NCBI RefSeq assembly: GCF_000317105.1
Contig: NC_019693.1
Span: 6,449,227 to 6,513,226, forward strand
Length of the DNA: 64,000 bases
Reading direction: 5' to 3'
From: Oscillatoria acuminata PCC 6304
Lineage (GTDB): Bacteria; Cyanobacteriota; Cyanobacteriia; Cyanobacteriales; Laspinemataceae
Part shown: positions 15,565 to 23,998 of the stretch, piece after piece
How the letters are laid out: each line of letters starts with the position of its first letter
Numbering within the stretch: position 1 is the stretch's first letter
Notes under the pieces: model-generated
Seen by the model: the letters and a program-made list of their open reading frames with translations, nothing else
Database searches by the model: none
What the model was told of the DNA's origin: nothing
Position numbers and translations under genes: made by a program

Positions 15565-16074
15565 ATGATCAATTTAGCTTCGCAGTATCCTATCTTCGGC
15601 CCAGAGATTCAGTGTCCCCACTGTCGTCAGACAATTCCCGCACTGACTCTGACGGATACTTATTTGTGTCAGCGGCATGGTGCATTTGAGGCTAACCCGA
15701 ACACCGGGGAACTGATTCACCTCCAGTCGGGACGGCATTGGCGTCAGTGGAATAATGAGTGGTATCGGCAACATACCCATCCCGATGGGATTCGCTTTGA
15801 AATCCATGAAGCCCTCGATCGCCTCTACACTCAGGGTTATCGTGCAACTCAAGTCATTATTGCCCAACGCTATCAGAACCTGATCGGCTCTTACCTTGAA
15901 CGCAGTTCTCCTTGGCGGGGTCAGCCGGATTCAGCGAAACTGCGACTCTATGGGTTACCTGTGGAATTCAGCCCCGAGGCGGCGGTGGAACCCTGTTGGG
16001 AAGTGATTAATTTTGAGTTGGAAAAGGAACCAGGGGTTCCCATTCGCTATCCTTATTTCCGATTGTTTGAATAA
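15565..16074 (+). CDS. Conserved cyanobacterial protein with N-terminal zinc-ribbon-like motif
   Basis: 169 aa from ATG 15565 (a TTG at 15550 is also in frame). It resembles the cyanobacterial TIGR02652-type family as I recall it. Near the N-terminus is IQCPHCRQTIP followed by LCQRHGAF, a CxxC...CxxH zinc-ribbon-like pair. A strongly conserved-looking stretch follows: SGRHWRQWNNEWYRQHTHPD. No catalytic function is known to me. It diverges from the gamma-carbonic-anhydrase-like gene by about 75 bp and is followed after 20 bp by a glyoxalase-fold gene, suggesting a two-gene operon. Confidence 0.75.
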   Translation: MINLASQYPIFGPEIQCPHCRQTIPALTLTDTYLCQRHGAFEANPNTGELIHLQSGRHWRQWNNEWYRQHTHPDGIRFEIHEALDRLYTQGYRATQVIIAQRYQNLIGSYLERSSPWRGQPDSAKLRLYGLPVEFSPEAAVEPCWEVINFELEKEPGVPIRYPYFRLFE

Positions 16075-16094
16075 CTCCATCTAAGGCAGGGAAG

Positions 16095-16529
16095 ATGCAT
16101 CACGTTTCGATCCGGACTGCGAATATTCATCGGGCGATCGCCTTTTATTCCCTCCTCGGATTTACAGTTTGCGAACGATTTACCGCAGGTATCACTCTTG
16201 CCTGTTGGATGGAAGGCTTAAATGGACGCATTGAACTGATTCAAATTCCCGAACCTCGCCCCGCTGCCGATGCCTTTGGGGATGAACATTACACCGGCTA
16301 TTATCATCTATCCTTTGATTTGACCGACTCCACCCCGGATCTACCCAGTTGGTTAGAACAGTTACAACAGCGGGTTTTGGAAGCAACGGAAACCAACCCA
16401 GACTTGTCCCCCTTGAAGGTATTGTTGGAACCCACTCAACAACAAATCGGCGATCGCCTCTACGAAGTCACCTTCATTGCCGATACTGATGGACTTCCCT
16501 TGGAGTTTATTCGCGTTTTAAAATCCTAA
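16095..16529 (+). CDS. Glyoxalase/VOC superfamily protein
   Basis: 144 aa. The vicinal-oxygen-chelate fold is evident from MHHVSIRTANIHRAIAFYS-LLGFTV at the start and DGLPLEFIRVL at the end. Metal-ligand positions are His3, Glu52 (RIELIQIP), His (YYHLSFDL) and a terminal Glu (LEFIRV). This is the set expected of metal-dependent family members such as lactoylglutathione lyase, although the substrate is not determinable. Likely co-transcribed with the preceding gene (20-bp gap). Confidence 0.8.
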   Translation: MHHVSIRTANIHRAIAFYSLLGFTVCERFTAGITLACWMEGLNGRIELIQIPEPRPAADAFGDEHYTGYYHLSFDLTDSTPDLPSWLEQLQQRVLEATETNPDLSPLKVLLEPTQQQIGDRLYEVTFIADTDGLPLEFIRVLKS

Positions 16530-16562
16530 AAACAGGATAGGGAGGATAGGCAAGTTTGTAGT

Positions 16563-16606
16563 AACGACTTCAGTCGTTTCCTCCCCATCTCCCCCATCTC
16601 CCTCAT
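16563..16606 (+). repeat. Compound repeat: AACGACTTCAGTCGTT plus (CTCCCCATCTCCCCC) tract
   Basis: The palindrome AACGACTTCAGTCGTT (16563-16578), preceded by TTTGTAGT, runs into CTCCCCATCTCCCCCATCTC. The same pairing recurs at 47.0-47.3 kb and 49.8 kb. Immediately after it starts a large inverted-repeat element, and a matching CTCCCCATCTCCCCC tract lies beyond that element. Confidence 0.7.
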
Positions 16607-16607
16607 C

Positions 16608-16884
16608 CTTACAAGAGTAGGTTTTTTACGCTTAACTACACCTCCGGTCCCCTCCCCTTGGCAAGGGGAGGGTTAGGGTGGGGTTCTTCTGACGTGGCGA
16701 TGTCACGCACTATGAGCAGCGATCGCGCCTGTAGGGAGGCTGGTTCAAGCTCTTTCTTCGTGACGAAAGCGATCGCCTCCAAGAGGACCCCACCCTAACC
16801 CTCCCCTTGCTAAGGGGAGGGGACCGGAAGTAATTTTAAATGTGAGGCAAATCACCCTGAACATAAAAAACCTACTCTTGTAAG
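16608..16884. repeat. MITE-like inverted-repeat element, 277 bp
   Basis: Ends are near-perfect inverted repeats: CTTACAAGAGTAGGTTTTTT at 16608 and AAAAAACCTACTCTTGTAAG ending at 16884. A second, inner inverted repeat pairs GGTCCCCTCCCCTTGGCAAG with its complement near 16800-16825. The centre contains two HIP1 sites and no coding frame. The flanks share CTCCCCATCTCCCCC, so the element appears to sit inside a tandem tract. Confidence 0.75.
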
Positions 16885-16966
16885 CTCCCCATCTCCCCCA
16901 CCTCCCCACCCATTCCCCTGGGATGATACATTCGGAAAGGAAACGTTCGCAATTTTCCTCAAAACT

Positions 16967-17488
16967 ATGACAGTCCTCCCCATCATGCGATCGCCTTTAA
17001 AGCTGTTCCCGCGTCTGTTATTGCCAACGCTGTTCTCCCTGCTGTTGAGTCTGGCCCTCGGATTGGGTTGGTTGGGGTCCCCCGTTCTGGCGGGTACCAT
17101 TCCTCCCGCTACTGTGGCGGCTCAATCTGTAACTGAAATTAAAGTCAGTTTAGGCAATCTGGCTAATGAACTGAAGTTTATTCCCAGTCGCCTCGACTTT
17201 GTGGCCGGAAAGCAATATAAATTAGTCCTAGACAACCCCAGTCCCCAAAAGCATTATTTCACTGCTAAAGATTTTGCCGATGCCAGTTGGACAAGCAAGG
17301 TTGAAGCGGGAAAAGTCGAAATTAAAGGGGCGATTCACGAACTGGAACTGAAACCCACCGCTGAGGCGGAATGGATTTTAACTCCGATGAAACCTGGGAC
17401 TTATCAGTTGCGCTGCACGATTCCAGGTCATACGGAAGCAGGTATGACGGGTACGATTACTATCTCTGCTGGAGCACAATCCGTATAA
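16967..17488 (+). CDS. Exported cupredoxin-fold copper protein
   Basis: 173 aa. An N-terminal signal peptide (hydrophobic core about residues 17-36, SPVLAG) precedes a single cupredoxin domain. Type-1 copper ligands are all present: His96 (QKHYF), Cys150 (LRCTIPGH), His155 and Met160 (TEAGMTG). The spacing Cys-x4-His-x4-Met is typical of plastocyanin/azurin-like sites. It is probably a periplasmic or thylakoid-lumen electron carrier or copper-binding protein. It is not plastocyanin itself by overall sequence. ATG 16985 is an alternative start. Confidence 0.82.
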   Translation: MTVLPIMRSPLKLFPRLLLPTLFSLLLSLALGLGWLGSPVLAGTIPPATVAAQSVTEIKVSLGNLANELKFIPSRLDFVAGKQYKLVLDNPSPQKHYFTAKDFADASWTSKVEAGKVEIKGAIHELELKPTAEAEWILTPMKPGTYQLRCTIPGHTEAGMTGTITISAGAQSV

Positions 17489-17500
17489 ATGACTAGACTA

Positions 17501-17544
17501 GGTAAAGGGTCAGTCGAGACCCTTTACCCCAGAACCTTCTGGGG
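17501..17544 (+). terminator. Tandem hairpins after the cupredoxin gene
   Basis: GGTAAAGGGTC pairs with GACCCTTTACC (11 bp, 6-base loop), then CCCCAGAA pairs with TTCTGGGG. There is no T-run, so this may act as an RNA 3'-end or Rho-independent-like signal of modest strength. Confidence 0.5.
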
Positions 17545-17663
17545 AATTGCTGAATAATCTGTTAACTTAGATAAAGATTCCTAGATGCACAAGCGCGATC
17601 GCCGACTGGCGCAACGCTTCTTCTTATTTATTGATGTCCATATCCTAGTTACTTATCCCATAG

Positions 17664-18497
17664 ATGAACATTCTTTCTAATCTACTGCCTCAGCCTGTCG
17701 GTCAATCGCGTGCCAAAAAACAGCAACGCCGGGGGATTGAACTCAAGTCGAAGCGTGAAATCGATATCATGCGTCAGGCATCAAAAATTGTCGCCACGGT
17801 CCTCAAAGAAATTTCTGAAACCGTTGAACCGGGAATGACCACAGCTGACTTGGATGCTTATGCGGAAAAACGCATCCGGGAAATGGGGGCCACTCCCAGT
17901 TTTAAAGGGTATCATGGCTTTCCTGCTTCGATTTGCGCCAGCGTTAATCAAGAAGTGGTGCATGGAATTCCCAATAAAAAGAAGGTCCTCTGTCTTGGAG
18001 ATGTCCTCAAGGTGGATACTGGCGCTTATTTTGAGGGATTTCATGGGGATTCTTGCATTACGATTCCTGTGGGTGGGGAAGTTTCCCCAGAGGCGGCCCA
18101 CTTGATTCGGGCAGCAGAAGAGTCGCTTTATAAGGGCATTGAACAAGTGAAGGCGGGGAATTATCTCCTGGATATTGCCGGTGCGATCGAGGATTGCGTG
18201 AAGGCGAATGGGTTTAGTGTGGTGGAAGATTTCACGGGTCATGGTGTGGGTCGAAATCTTCATGAAGAACCCTCGGTGTTTAATTTCCGGACTCGGGAAA
18301 TGCCCAATGTCAAACTGCGTGCAGGGATGACCTTGGCGATCGAGCCAATTGTTAATCAGGGTTCACGCCACACGAAGATTTTATCGGATAAATGGACGGC
18401 GGTGACGGTGGATAATTCCTTGTCTGCTCAGTTCGAGCATACGGTCTTGGTGACTGACCAAGGTTATGAGATTTTAACCGATCGCACCAAGGTATAG
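17664..18497 (+). CDS. map: Methionine aminopeptidase, type I
   Basis: 277 aa; removes the N-terminal methionine from new proteins. The pita-bread fold motifs and the five metal ligands are visible: two Asp in [15 protein letters not shown], His in [12 protein letters not shown], Glu in AIEPIV, Glu in FEHTVLV. The substrate-side His (VVHGIPN) is present. A roughly 25-residue basic N-terminal extension ([13 protein letters not shown]) precedes the core. Cyanobacteria have several map genes, so this may be one paralogue. A terminator follows directly. Confidence 0.95.
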   Translation: MNILSNLLPQPVGQSRAKKQQRRGIELKSKREIDIMRQASKIVATVLKEISETVEPGMTTADLDAYAEKRIREMGATPSFKGYHGFPASICASVNQEVVHGIPNKKKVLCLGDVLKVDTGAYFEGFHGDSCITIPVGGEVSPEAAHLIRAAEESLYKGIEQVKAGNYLLDIAGAIEDCVKANGFSVVEDFTGHGVGRNLHEEPSVFNFRTREMPNVKLRAGMTLAIEPIVNQGSRHTKILSDKWTAVTVDNSLSAQFEHTVLVTDQGYEILTDRTKV

Positions 18498-18513
18498 TTC
18501 TTCCGTCAGACTT

Positions 18514-18546
18514 GCCTCCTCCAGTTGGATGGAGGCTATTTTTTTG
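18514..18546 (+). terminator. Rho-independent terminator after map
   Basis: GCCTCC and GGAGGC form a short stem with an 11-base loop, followed by TATTTTTTT. It starts 16 bases after the map stop codon. Confidence 0.7.
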
Positions 18547-19200
18547 GGGCGATCGCGCTTTACCCTCCAGGGTGGCCCTAAGAAAGAGGCTGTTTTTACA
18601 ACCTCCGCCTAATTCACCCCAAATGCGGGACCCCAAACCGGGTTTTTGGCCCAAATGGGTTGTAGATCCCGCAAAAAATTGCTCAAAAAACCCGGGTTGT
18701 CTTCCAGTTACTGTACCCGCCTCCTAGATTGATCCAATCCTTCAAGAATGGGGGATCACTTGTTCACTGGGCCGATCGCCTTTTGGGTTGGTTTCTTGTT
18801 CGACCCTCAAGCATCGCTACAAGATGAGATCCCTGGGACAAAAAACTAGGTTTCTAGCCCTCAGACAGTTGCTGATGATTCCAAATTGTGTAAAGAAACC
18901 AGGTAGTCTTCCTGATCCGGTATCCCCGGACTCCGGTGACAAGATTCGCGGTTAATCTTTAACTCTTTTTAAACCCATCTCAAGATGAATGAGATTGTAA
19001 ATACAGCTACGGCCTTGAAAAAATTTAGCGAGTAGGGTATAGTTAGGATGACTTCTGTCTTCAAAAAAATTTAAGATTCCCCGGGAAACCAAACCAATGG
19101 GAAAGTGATATAATCCGTTAAATGAAAGGCGATCGCTGAGTTCGTTAAAACCGAGCTTCAGCATCTTAGAGTATAGCATCTCGCTCAATTCAATAATAGG
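18547..19200. other. Intergenic stretch with CCGGGTTT-type palindromes
   Basis: About 650 bp without a supported gene. It contains AAACCGGGTTTTTGG (near 18637) and AAAAAACCCGGGTT (near 18685), members of an AGAAACCGGGTTTCT-like palindrome family seen elsewhere. The second half is AT-rich and may hold the promoter of the prenyltransferase gene. A 32-aa frame at 18749 has no recognisable character. Confidence 0.5.
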
Positions 19201-20127
19201 GTGTATGGGGGAAAAGCGATTGTGCAAGCTAAACTGCTAGGAAACTGGAACTGGGGCATCCGATGGGCGCAGATAGTGAGGCGCGAACTCTTGGTGAATT
19301 GGTTATTCATCAAAAGTGAGATATGGGTCGGAGTTGTCCCGGGATTGATTTTTCTATGTGTTGCCTGGAATTCGCAAGAATCGCCAACCGGAGAATTACT
19401 GCCGGTATTAGCCTGGGGAACGCTGTATTTCTTTCTCTGCACTTATACATTTTGTGTGGCCAACCAAATGATGGGGGTGGTGGGCGATCGCATTAACCAA
19501 CGCGATCGCCCCCTATGCCGAGGACTGATTTCCTACCAGGGAGCCAAGCGGCGCTGGATTGCCAGCCTGGTGGGCTTTTCGGTGGTGGGATGGCAGTTAG
19601 GGGTGTTTGAATGGACCCTGCTCTGGCAACTCTGCATCATTGCTCTCACTTTAGGGCGATTGGGGGTAGAATGGCCCACGAAACACTTCTTTTTAGGACT
19701 CGGAGCGATCGCTCAAATGGCAGCCGCATGGCAGATCGTTGAACCCATTAACCTGGTGAAATGGACTTGGATCTTATTGGTGGCGATTCTGTGTAGCGCT
19801 GTGGTTGGCATTCAAGACCTAAGTGATCGCGAGGGAGATGTAGCAACGGGGGTGAACACATTTCCGGTCACCTTTGGCAATGTGGGCAGCCGAGTTATCC
19901 TTTGTATCGGCTTTTTGCTGTTGCCTTTAGCGATTCATGTGGGACTGTTGATGCCGGCGGGTTTTAACAACCATTTACTGCCCTGGGCGATCGCTCAGGC
20001 CCTGGTGAGTTGGGGCGTGGCTGTGCGGGTGATTCTCTATCAATCGCCCACTGCCGACCGCGACACCTACTTACTGGCTTTAGCTTGGTATTACATCATT
20101 TTAGGCAGTGCCAGCGCTGTATTGTAG
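19201..20127 (+). CDS. Divergent UbiA-family prenyltransferase
   Basis: 308 aa with about eight membrane segments. Both Asp-rich motifs of UbiA enzymes are present. The first is N88...D96-R-I-N-Q-R-D (NQMMGVVGDRINQRDRP). The second is DLSDREGD at about residue 206. UbiA enzymes transfer isoprenoid chains to acceptors in quinone, chlorophyll, heme or lipid pathways. The first motif differs from chlorophyll synthase (NDYYDREIDAI) and from homogentisate prenyltransferases as I recall them, so the substrate is open. Start is GTG 19201; GTG 19222 is an alternative. A terminator follows. Confidence 0.8.
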   Translation: MYGGKAIVQAKLLGNWNWGIRWAQIVRRELLVNWLFIKSEIWVGVVPGLIFLCVAWNSQESPTGELLPVLAWGTLYFFLCTYTFCVANQMMGVVGDRINQRDRPLCRGLISYQGAKRRWIASLVGFSVVGWQLGVFEWTLLWQLCIIALTLGRLGVEWPTKHFFLGLGAIAQMAAAWQIVEPINLVKWTWILLVAILCSAVVGIQDLSDREGDVATGVNTFPVTFGNVGSRVILCIGFLLLPLAIHVGLLMPAGFNNHLLPWAIAQALVSWGVAVRVILYQSPTADRDTYLLALAWYYIILGSASAVL

Positions 20128-20165
20128 TCAGATTCACCTCATTCACCTCGGAAATCATCCAGAGC

Positions 20166-20194
20166 GATCGCCCATTAGCGGCGATCATTTTTTT
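20166..20194 (+). terminator. Rho-independent terminator after the prenyltransferase
   Basis: GATCGCC pairs with GGCGATC across a 7-base loop, followed by ATTTTTTT. The stem uses a HIP1-like sequence. Confidence 0.7.
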
Positions 20195-20588
20195 GCATAA
20201 GCCATCTTAAAACATCACGATTCCCCCCTAGAAAATAGGGGCATTTTCTGGGCGTTATTGAAGGAAAATTTCCAGAAATCAAAATTCGGGCTGATTTCTT
20301 CTAAATTCATGGAAATGTTTATGAATTAACCCCACCTAGTGGAGTCCCCGAAGATCCCCGGTGACAACCCAAATTGGCATCTTCGGTTCACGGGGCGATC
20401 GCCAACAGTGACGATTGATAAACTGTCTACTTCAATGCACAGCAAGGGGAACCCAGCTTGTAAGGTAAATCATGAGCGCGCTTGGCAACAATCAAAGCTA
20501 AATTGGGTAGGTTGCATCAACGACCCCGCGCCGACTCGTGCTCGATGACAAGATAGAGAAGAAGAAGGCGAACATAACAGAAGCAACC

Positions 20589-21995
20589 ATGAATAAACAG
20601 GATTTAGCATTTACACCGGCTTTGGAACAAGCGCAGCTGATTCGGAACAAAGAACTCTCGCCGTTAGAACTGACCCAGCTTTATTTAGACCGCATCGAAA
20701 CTTTAGATTCAAAGCTGGGCAGCTATTTTACCGTTACCGCTGAATTAGCCTTAGCTGATGCCAAAGCTAAAACGGAACAACTCGCCACAACGGATCCGGA
20801 TACCCTGCCCCCCTTCTTTGGCATCCCCATTTCCATCAAGGACCTCACCGCCGTGGCGGATATGCCCTGTAGCTATGGCGTGGCGGCCCTGCGAGATAAA
20901 TTACCCAGTCACGATCGCGCTGTGGTTACCCGTATCAAACAAGGGGGATTTGTCCTCTTGGGAAAAACCGCTACATCCCAATTAGGTAGTCTTCCGTTTA
21001 CAGAACCCGCAGGATTTCCACCCGCGCGCAATCCTTGGAATTTAGACTATACCCCAGGGGGGTCCAGTGGAGGAGCCTCCGCCGCCCTCAGTGCGGGATT
21101 ATGTGCGATCGCCCAGGCATCCGATGGCGGGGGTTCCCTCCGGGGTCCCGCTGCTTGCTGTGGATTAGTCGGCATCAAACCCGCCAGAGGTCGAGTCTCC
21201 CTAGCGCCCCTGGGGGATTGCGTCAATGGATTACTAGCTCATGGGGCGATCACTCGAACCGTGGCTGATGCCGCTGCCATGCTCGACCTGATTTCCGGTT
21301 ATGTTCCCGGAGACCCTTACTGGCTTCCCGACCCTGACCCGTCCTTTCTGGCTCATGCCACAGCCAAAACCGTCAAACCCTTGCGGATAGCTTTTGCCAC
21401 CAAACTTGACCCGATTGGAGAAGCGGCCCCTGAATGTCAGCAGGCGGTCCTAGACACGGTGCAACGTCTGGAAGAGATGGGACACGCGATCGAACAAATT
21501 TCCCTAGACTTAACCGATTTACTCCAACCCCTCAAAGCCATTTGGGTCAGTGGTATCTCCTTTTCCGGGATGCCTAGAGAGATTCTGCAACCGATCAACC
21601 AGTGGTTTTTAGAACGCGGACAACAGGTAACGAGCGGTCAATACTTGCAAGCAGTAGCTCAGATGCAGATGTTTTGTCGCAGGATTGTGGCGTCCTTGGA
21701 GCAGTATGATGCCCTAGTATTGCCGGTGTTTATGAGTCCGACTATTCGAGTCGGAGAATGGGCGAATCTCAGTCCTGAAGAGATTTTGCACAAGAGTTTT
21801 GAATGGGTGGCTCCCTGTCCCTTGTTTAATGCCACAGGTCAACCGGCGATCGTAATTCCCGCCGGATTTTCTTCCGGTTTACCCGTAGGAGTCCAGCTTG
21901 TGGGCCGTCCAGCAGGAGAAGCCCCCCTCTTCACCTTAGCCGCTCAACTCGAAGCGGCTCACCCCTGGATTCAGTACCGCCCCCCCATCGCCTAG
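20589..21995 (+). CDS. Amidase-signature enzyme
   Basis: 468 aa from ATG 20589; a GTG at 20538 adds 17 residues. The amidase signature is complete: Lys in GIPISIKDL, Ser-cisSer in TPGGSSGGASAAL, then SDGGGSLRGPAACCGLVGIKP. These form the Ser-cisSer-Lys triad. The family includes GatA and stand-alone amidases; no gatB or gatC is adjacent and the C-terminal half (residues 280-468) looks like the stand-alone type, so a general amidase is preferred. The natural substrate is unknown. An R1 repeat element follows 78 bp after the stop. Confidence 0.88.
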   Translation: MNKQDLAFTPALEQAQLIRNKELSPLELTQLYLDRIETLDSKLGSYFTVTAELALADAKAKTEQLATTDPDTLPPFFGIPISIKDLTAVADMPCSYGVAALRDKLPSHDRAVVTRIKQGGFVLLGKTATSQLGSLPFTEPAGFPPARNPWNLDYTPGGSSGGASAALSAGLCAIAQASDGGGSLRGPAACCGLVGIKPARGRVSLAPLGDCVNGLLAHGAITRTVADAAAMLDLISGYVPGDPYWLPDPDPSFLAHATAKTVKPLRIAFATKLDPIGEAAPECQQAVLDTVQRLEEMGHAIEQISLDLTDLLQPLKAIWVSGISFSGMPREILQPINQWFLERGQQVTSGQYLQAVAQMQMFCRRIVASLEQYDALVLPVFMSPTIRVGEWANLSPEEILHKSFEWVAPCPLFNATGQPAIVIPAGFSSGLPVGVQLVGRPAGEAPLFTLAAQLEAAHPWIQYRPPIA

Positions 21996-22072
21996 GAGGT
22001 TGGGACCAGAGGGATTAGAAGCTAGATTTATGCTTTACCGATTACCCAAGAGGAGAAACCGGGTTTCTGCAC

Positions 22073-22243
22073 TAAGGAGATTGCAAAATATAAATCATCC
22101 AACCGTTTAACTGAAAGGAAGTGTAGGGGCGCAATGCGCAGGCCCCCAGGGGGCCTGCGCATTGCGCCCCTACATATAAGGGGCTACTCCGTTGATCCGT
22201 CAATACGAACGAACGTTTTGGAGATTTTATTTTTTGGAGTTTA
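22073..22243 (+). repeat. MITE-like element, family R1, copy B
   Basis: Left end TAAGGAGATTGCAAAATATA, right end (GATTTTATTTTTTGGAGTTT) matching copies A and C. The central hairpin is longer here (GTAGGGGCGCAATGCGCAGG and its complement). Contains GGGGCTACTCCGTTGATCC and GAACGAACGTTTTGGAG. It ends about 30 bp before the IS607-type element. AGAAACCGGGTTTCT lies just before it. Confidence 0.75.
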
Positions 22244-22315
22244 ATTTAATCGCAGATTAGTTTAACATCTTAGGGCGATGCGGTACAATACGCGAGAAGA
22301 GTTGAGGATAAACCT

Positions 22316-22909
22316 ATTGCCAGATATGTCAAGCCCAAGGAAGCGGCCCAAATCCTTGGAGTCCATGAAAGAACACTCCGCAGATGGGACGAAAATGGCT
22401 CAATCGAGACCATCAGAACCCCCGCTGGGCAACGACGATACAACGTTGAGTCATATACTGCCTTCTCAGGCAGTGACAAACGCAAAGTCGTTATCTATGC
22501 CAGAGTTAGTAGCCGCGCCCAGCAGTCCGACCTCAACCGACAGGTTGCCGCACTGTCCAACCTCTACCCCGAAGCAGAAGTCGTCTCAGAAATCGGAGGC
22601 GGGCTCAACTTCAAGCGAAAGAAAATGCTGGCCTTACTGGGACAAGTCTTGTCAGGAGATGTCCGCATGGTTGTTGTTGCCCACAAAGACCGATTGGCCA
22701 GATTTGGATTTGACTTGTTTCGATGGCTCTGTGAGCAAAACAGGTGCGAACTCTTGGTTCTCAATGAGACAAGTCTCAGTCCAGAACGAGAAATGGTTGA
22801 GGACATTCTCGCCATCCTCCACTGCTTTAGCTCCCGATTATACGGACTGCGTAAATACAAAACTCAGGTCAAAGAAGATCCAGATTTACCCCAGCCCCGA
22901 GCTAAATAA
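22316..22909 (+). CDS. tnpA: IS607-family serine recombinase TnpA (noncanonical start)
   Basis: Cuts and joins the element through a serine-linked intermediate. In frame 2, after a TAG at 22271, the sequence reads ARYVKPKEAAQILGVHERTL (MerR-like HTH), then VVIYARVSSRAQQSDLNRQ with the catalytic serine, then VVVAHKDRLARFGFDL and ILHCFSSRLYG. There is no ATG, GTG or TTG upstream of the HTH in this frame. The best start is ATT 22316, which follows GAGGATAAACCT. Starting there gives 197 aa with otherwise complete domains. Either ATT is used or an ATG has mutated and the gene is silenced. The frame overlaps tnpB by about 146 bases. Confidence 0.75.
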   Translation: MARYVKPKEAAQILGVHERTLRRWDENGSIETIRTPAGQRRYNVESYTAFSGSDKRKVVIYARVSSRAQQSDLNRQVAALSNLYPEAEVVSEIGGGLNFKRKKMLALLGQVLSGDVRMVVVAHKDRLARFGFDLFRWLCEQNRCELLVLNETSLSPEREMVEDILAILHCFSSRLYGLRKYKTQVKEDPDLPQPRAK

Positions 22910-23993
22910 AGTCTGGCGCAAATGGCTGGCGGCTTGTCGGTATTGCTACAACCAAGCAATTGCTTTGCAGAAAAGCGGTAAACGACTAAGCAAGCTGAAG
23001 TTACGCAACGAAGTGATGCAGAGTGATTTGCCTGCGTGGGTTAAAGAAACGCCTTGTCACATCCGGCAAAATGCAATCTTCGATGCCCATCTGGCTTTTA
23101 GCGCCAGTTCTGACGCCAGGTTTAGAAGTTGCCGTGACAGTTCCCAAGCCATTAAGTTTAACGATGCTAATTTCTCTTCAGGGAGTTGGTATCCAAGACT
23201 GACGAAAGGATTAACTTTCAGGGTTTCCGAACCTATCCCTAAAACTTGCGACCAAGGAACTCAGTTGGTGTTTACCAAAGGTCGATGGTTTGCGGTTTTC
23301 CCTGAACCTGTTGCCTTTATCCCAACGGAAGCCACCGGAGTGATTGCATTAGATCCGGGTGTCCGAACTTTCATAACTGGGTTTGATGGTTCACGATTTT
23401 TAGAATTTGGCTCCGGAGATATAGGACGTATTACTCGGCTATGCCAACATTTGGATGATTTGATGGGCCGAATCGCTAAAGAGCCCAATCGCTCAAAGCG
23501 ACGGAGAATGAAGCAAGCGGCTCAACGAATGAGAACCAAAATCCGGAATTTGGTGGATGAGGCCCACAAACAAATTGCTCATTACTTGACTCGTAACTAT
23601 AGTGTGATTTTTCTGCCTACCTTCGAGACTTCCAACATGGTTGCCAAGGCCAAGCGGAAAATTAGGTCTAAGACAGCAAGGGCAATGCTAACCTGGGCGC
23701 ATTATCGATTCAAACTAACCCTGAAACATCAAGCCGAAATAACTGGAACCACCGTTGTGGATGTGACCGAAGAATACACCAGTAAAACCTGTACTCACTG
23801 TGGTCATGTTCACTCTAAGCTAGGTGGCTCAAAAGTGTTCCGATGTCCCGAGTGTGGGGTCACTCTACCCAGGGACTGGAACGGTGCTTTTGGAATCTTT
23901 CTAAAAGCTTTGCGGGATACCGCCTCTGTTACCTTAACGGGTAATAGTGCTATCGTCGCATTGTCCGGGAACAACCGGAAAAATGTCGCGTAA
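22764..23993 (+). CDS. tnpB: TnpB, RNA-guided nuclease of the IS607 element
   Basis: 409 aa from ATG 22764; the frame is open further upstream (22278) but that portion is out-of-frame tnpA. RuvC-like catalytic residues are present: Asp in GVIALDPGVRTF, Glu in IFLPTFETSNM, Asp in LPRDWNGAFGIF. A zinc finger lies before the last (CTHCGH and CPECG). The N-terminal part reads KIQIYPSPELNKVWRKWL, as in the OrfB N-terminal domain. TnpB proteins use a transposon-encoded RNA guide to cut DNA and favour element retention. The active site looks intact, so this copy may be functional. The stop is 5 bases from the end of the opposing gene. Confidence 0.9.
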   Translation: MRQVSVQNEKWLRTFSPSSTALAPDYTDCVNTKLRSKKIQIYPSPELNKVWRKWLAACRYCYNQAIALQKSGKRLSKLKLRNEVMQSDLPAWVKETPCHIRQNAIFDAHLAFSASSDARFRSCRDSSQAIKFNDANFSSGSWYPRLTKGLTFRVSEPIPKTCDQGTQLVFTKGRWFAVFPEPVAFIPTEATGVIALDPGVRTFITGFDGSRFLEFGSGDIGRITRLCQHLDDLMGRIAKEPNRSKRRRMKQAAQRMRTKIRNLVDEAHKQIAHYLTRNYSVIFLPTFETSNMVAKAKRKIRSKTARAMLTWAHYRFKLTLKHQAEITGTTVVDVTEEYTSKTCTHCGHVHSKLGGSKVFRCPECGVTLPRDWNGAFGIFLKALRDTASVTLTGNSAIVALSGNNRKNVA

Positions 23994-23998
23994 ATGTA

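Larger units (their letters stand above)
22244..23998 (+). mobile_element. IS607-type transposon (tnpA-tnpB)
   Basis: Two overlapping genes: a serine recombinase with N-terminal HTH (tnpA) and TnpB nuclease. This order and overlap defines IS607-type elements, which lack terminal inverted repeats, so the ends cannot be read directly; the boundaries given are approximate. The right end must lie within a few bases of the tnpB stop or run into the next gene. A guide RNA would be expected to cover the last part of tnpB and the right end on the plus strand. Confidence 0.8.

Noticed and set aside
17781-18263. 160-aa minus-strand frame inside map
   Set aside because: Map has all metal ligands; the reverse frame shows no family pattern.
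22278-22763. First 160 codons of the frame opening at 22278
   Set aside because: It is an out-of-frame reading of tnpA; the Ser/Pro/Lys-rich translation matches no TnpB N-terminus.
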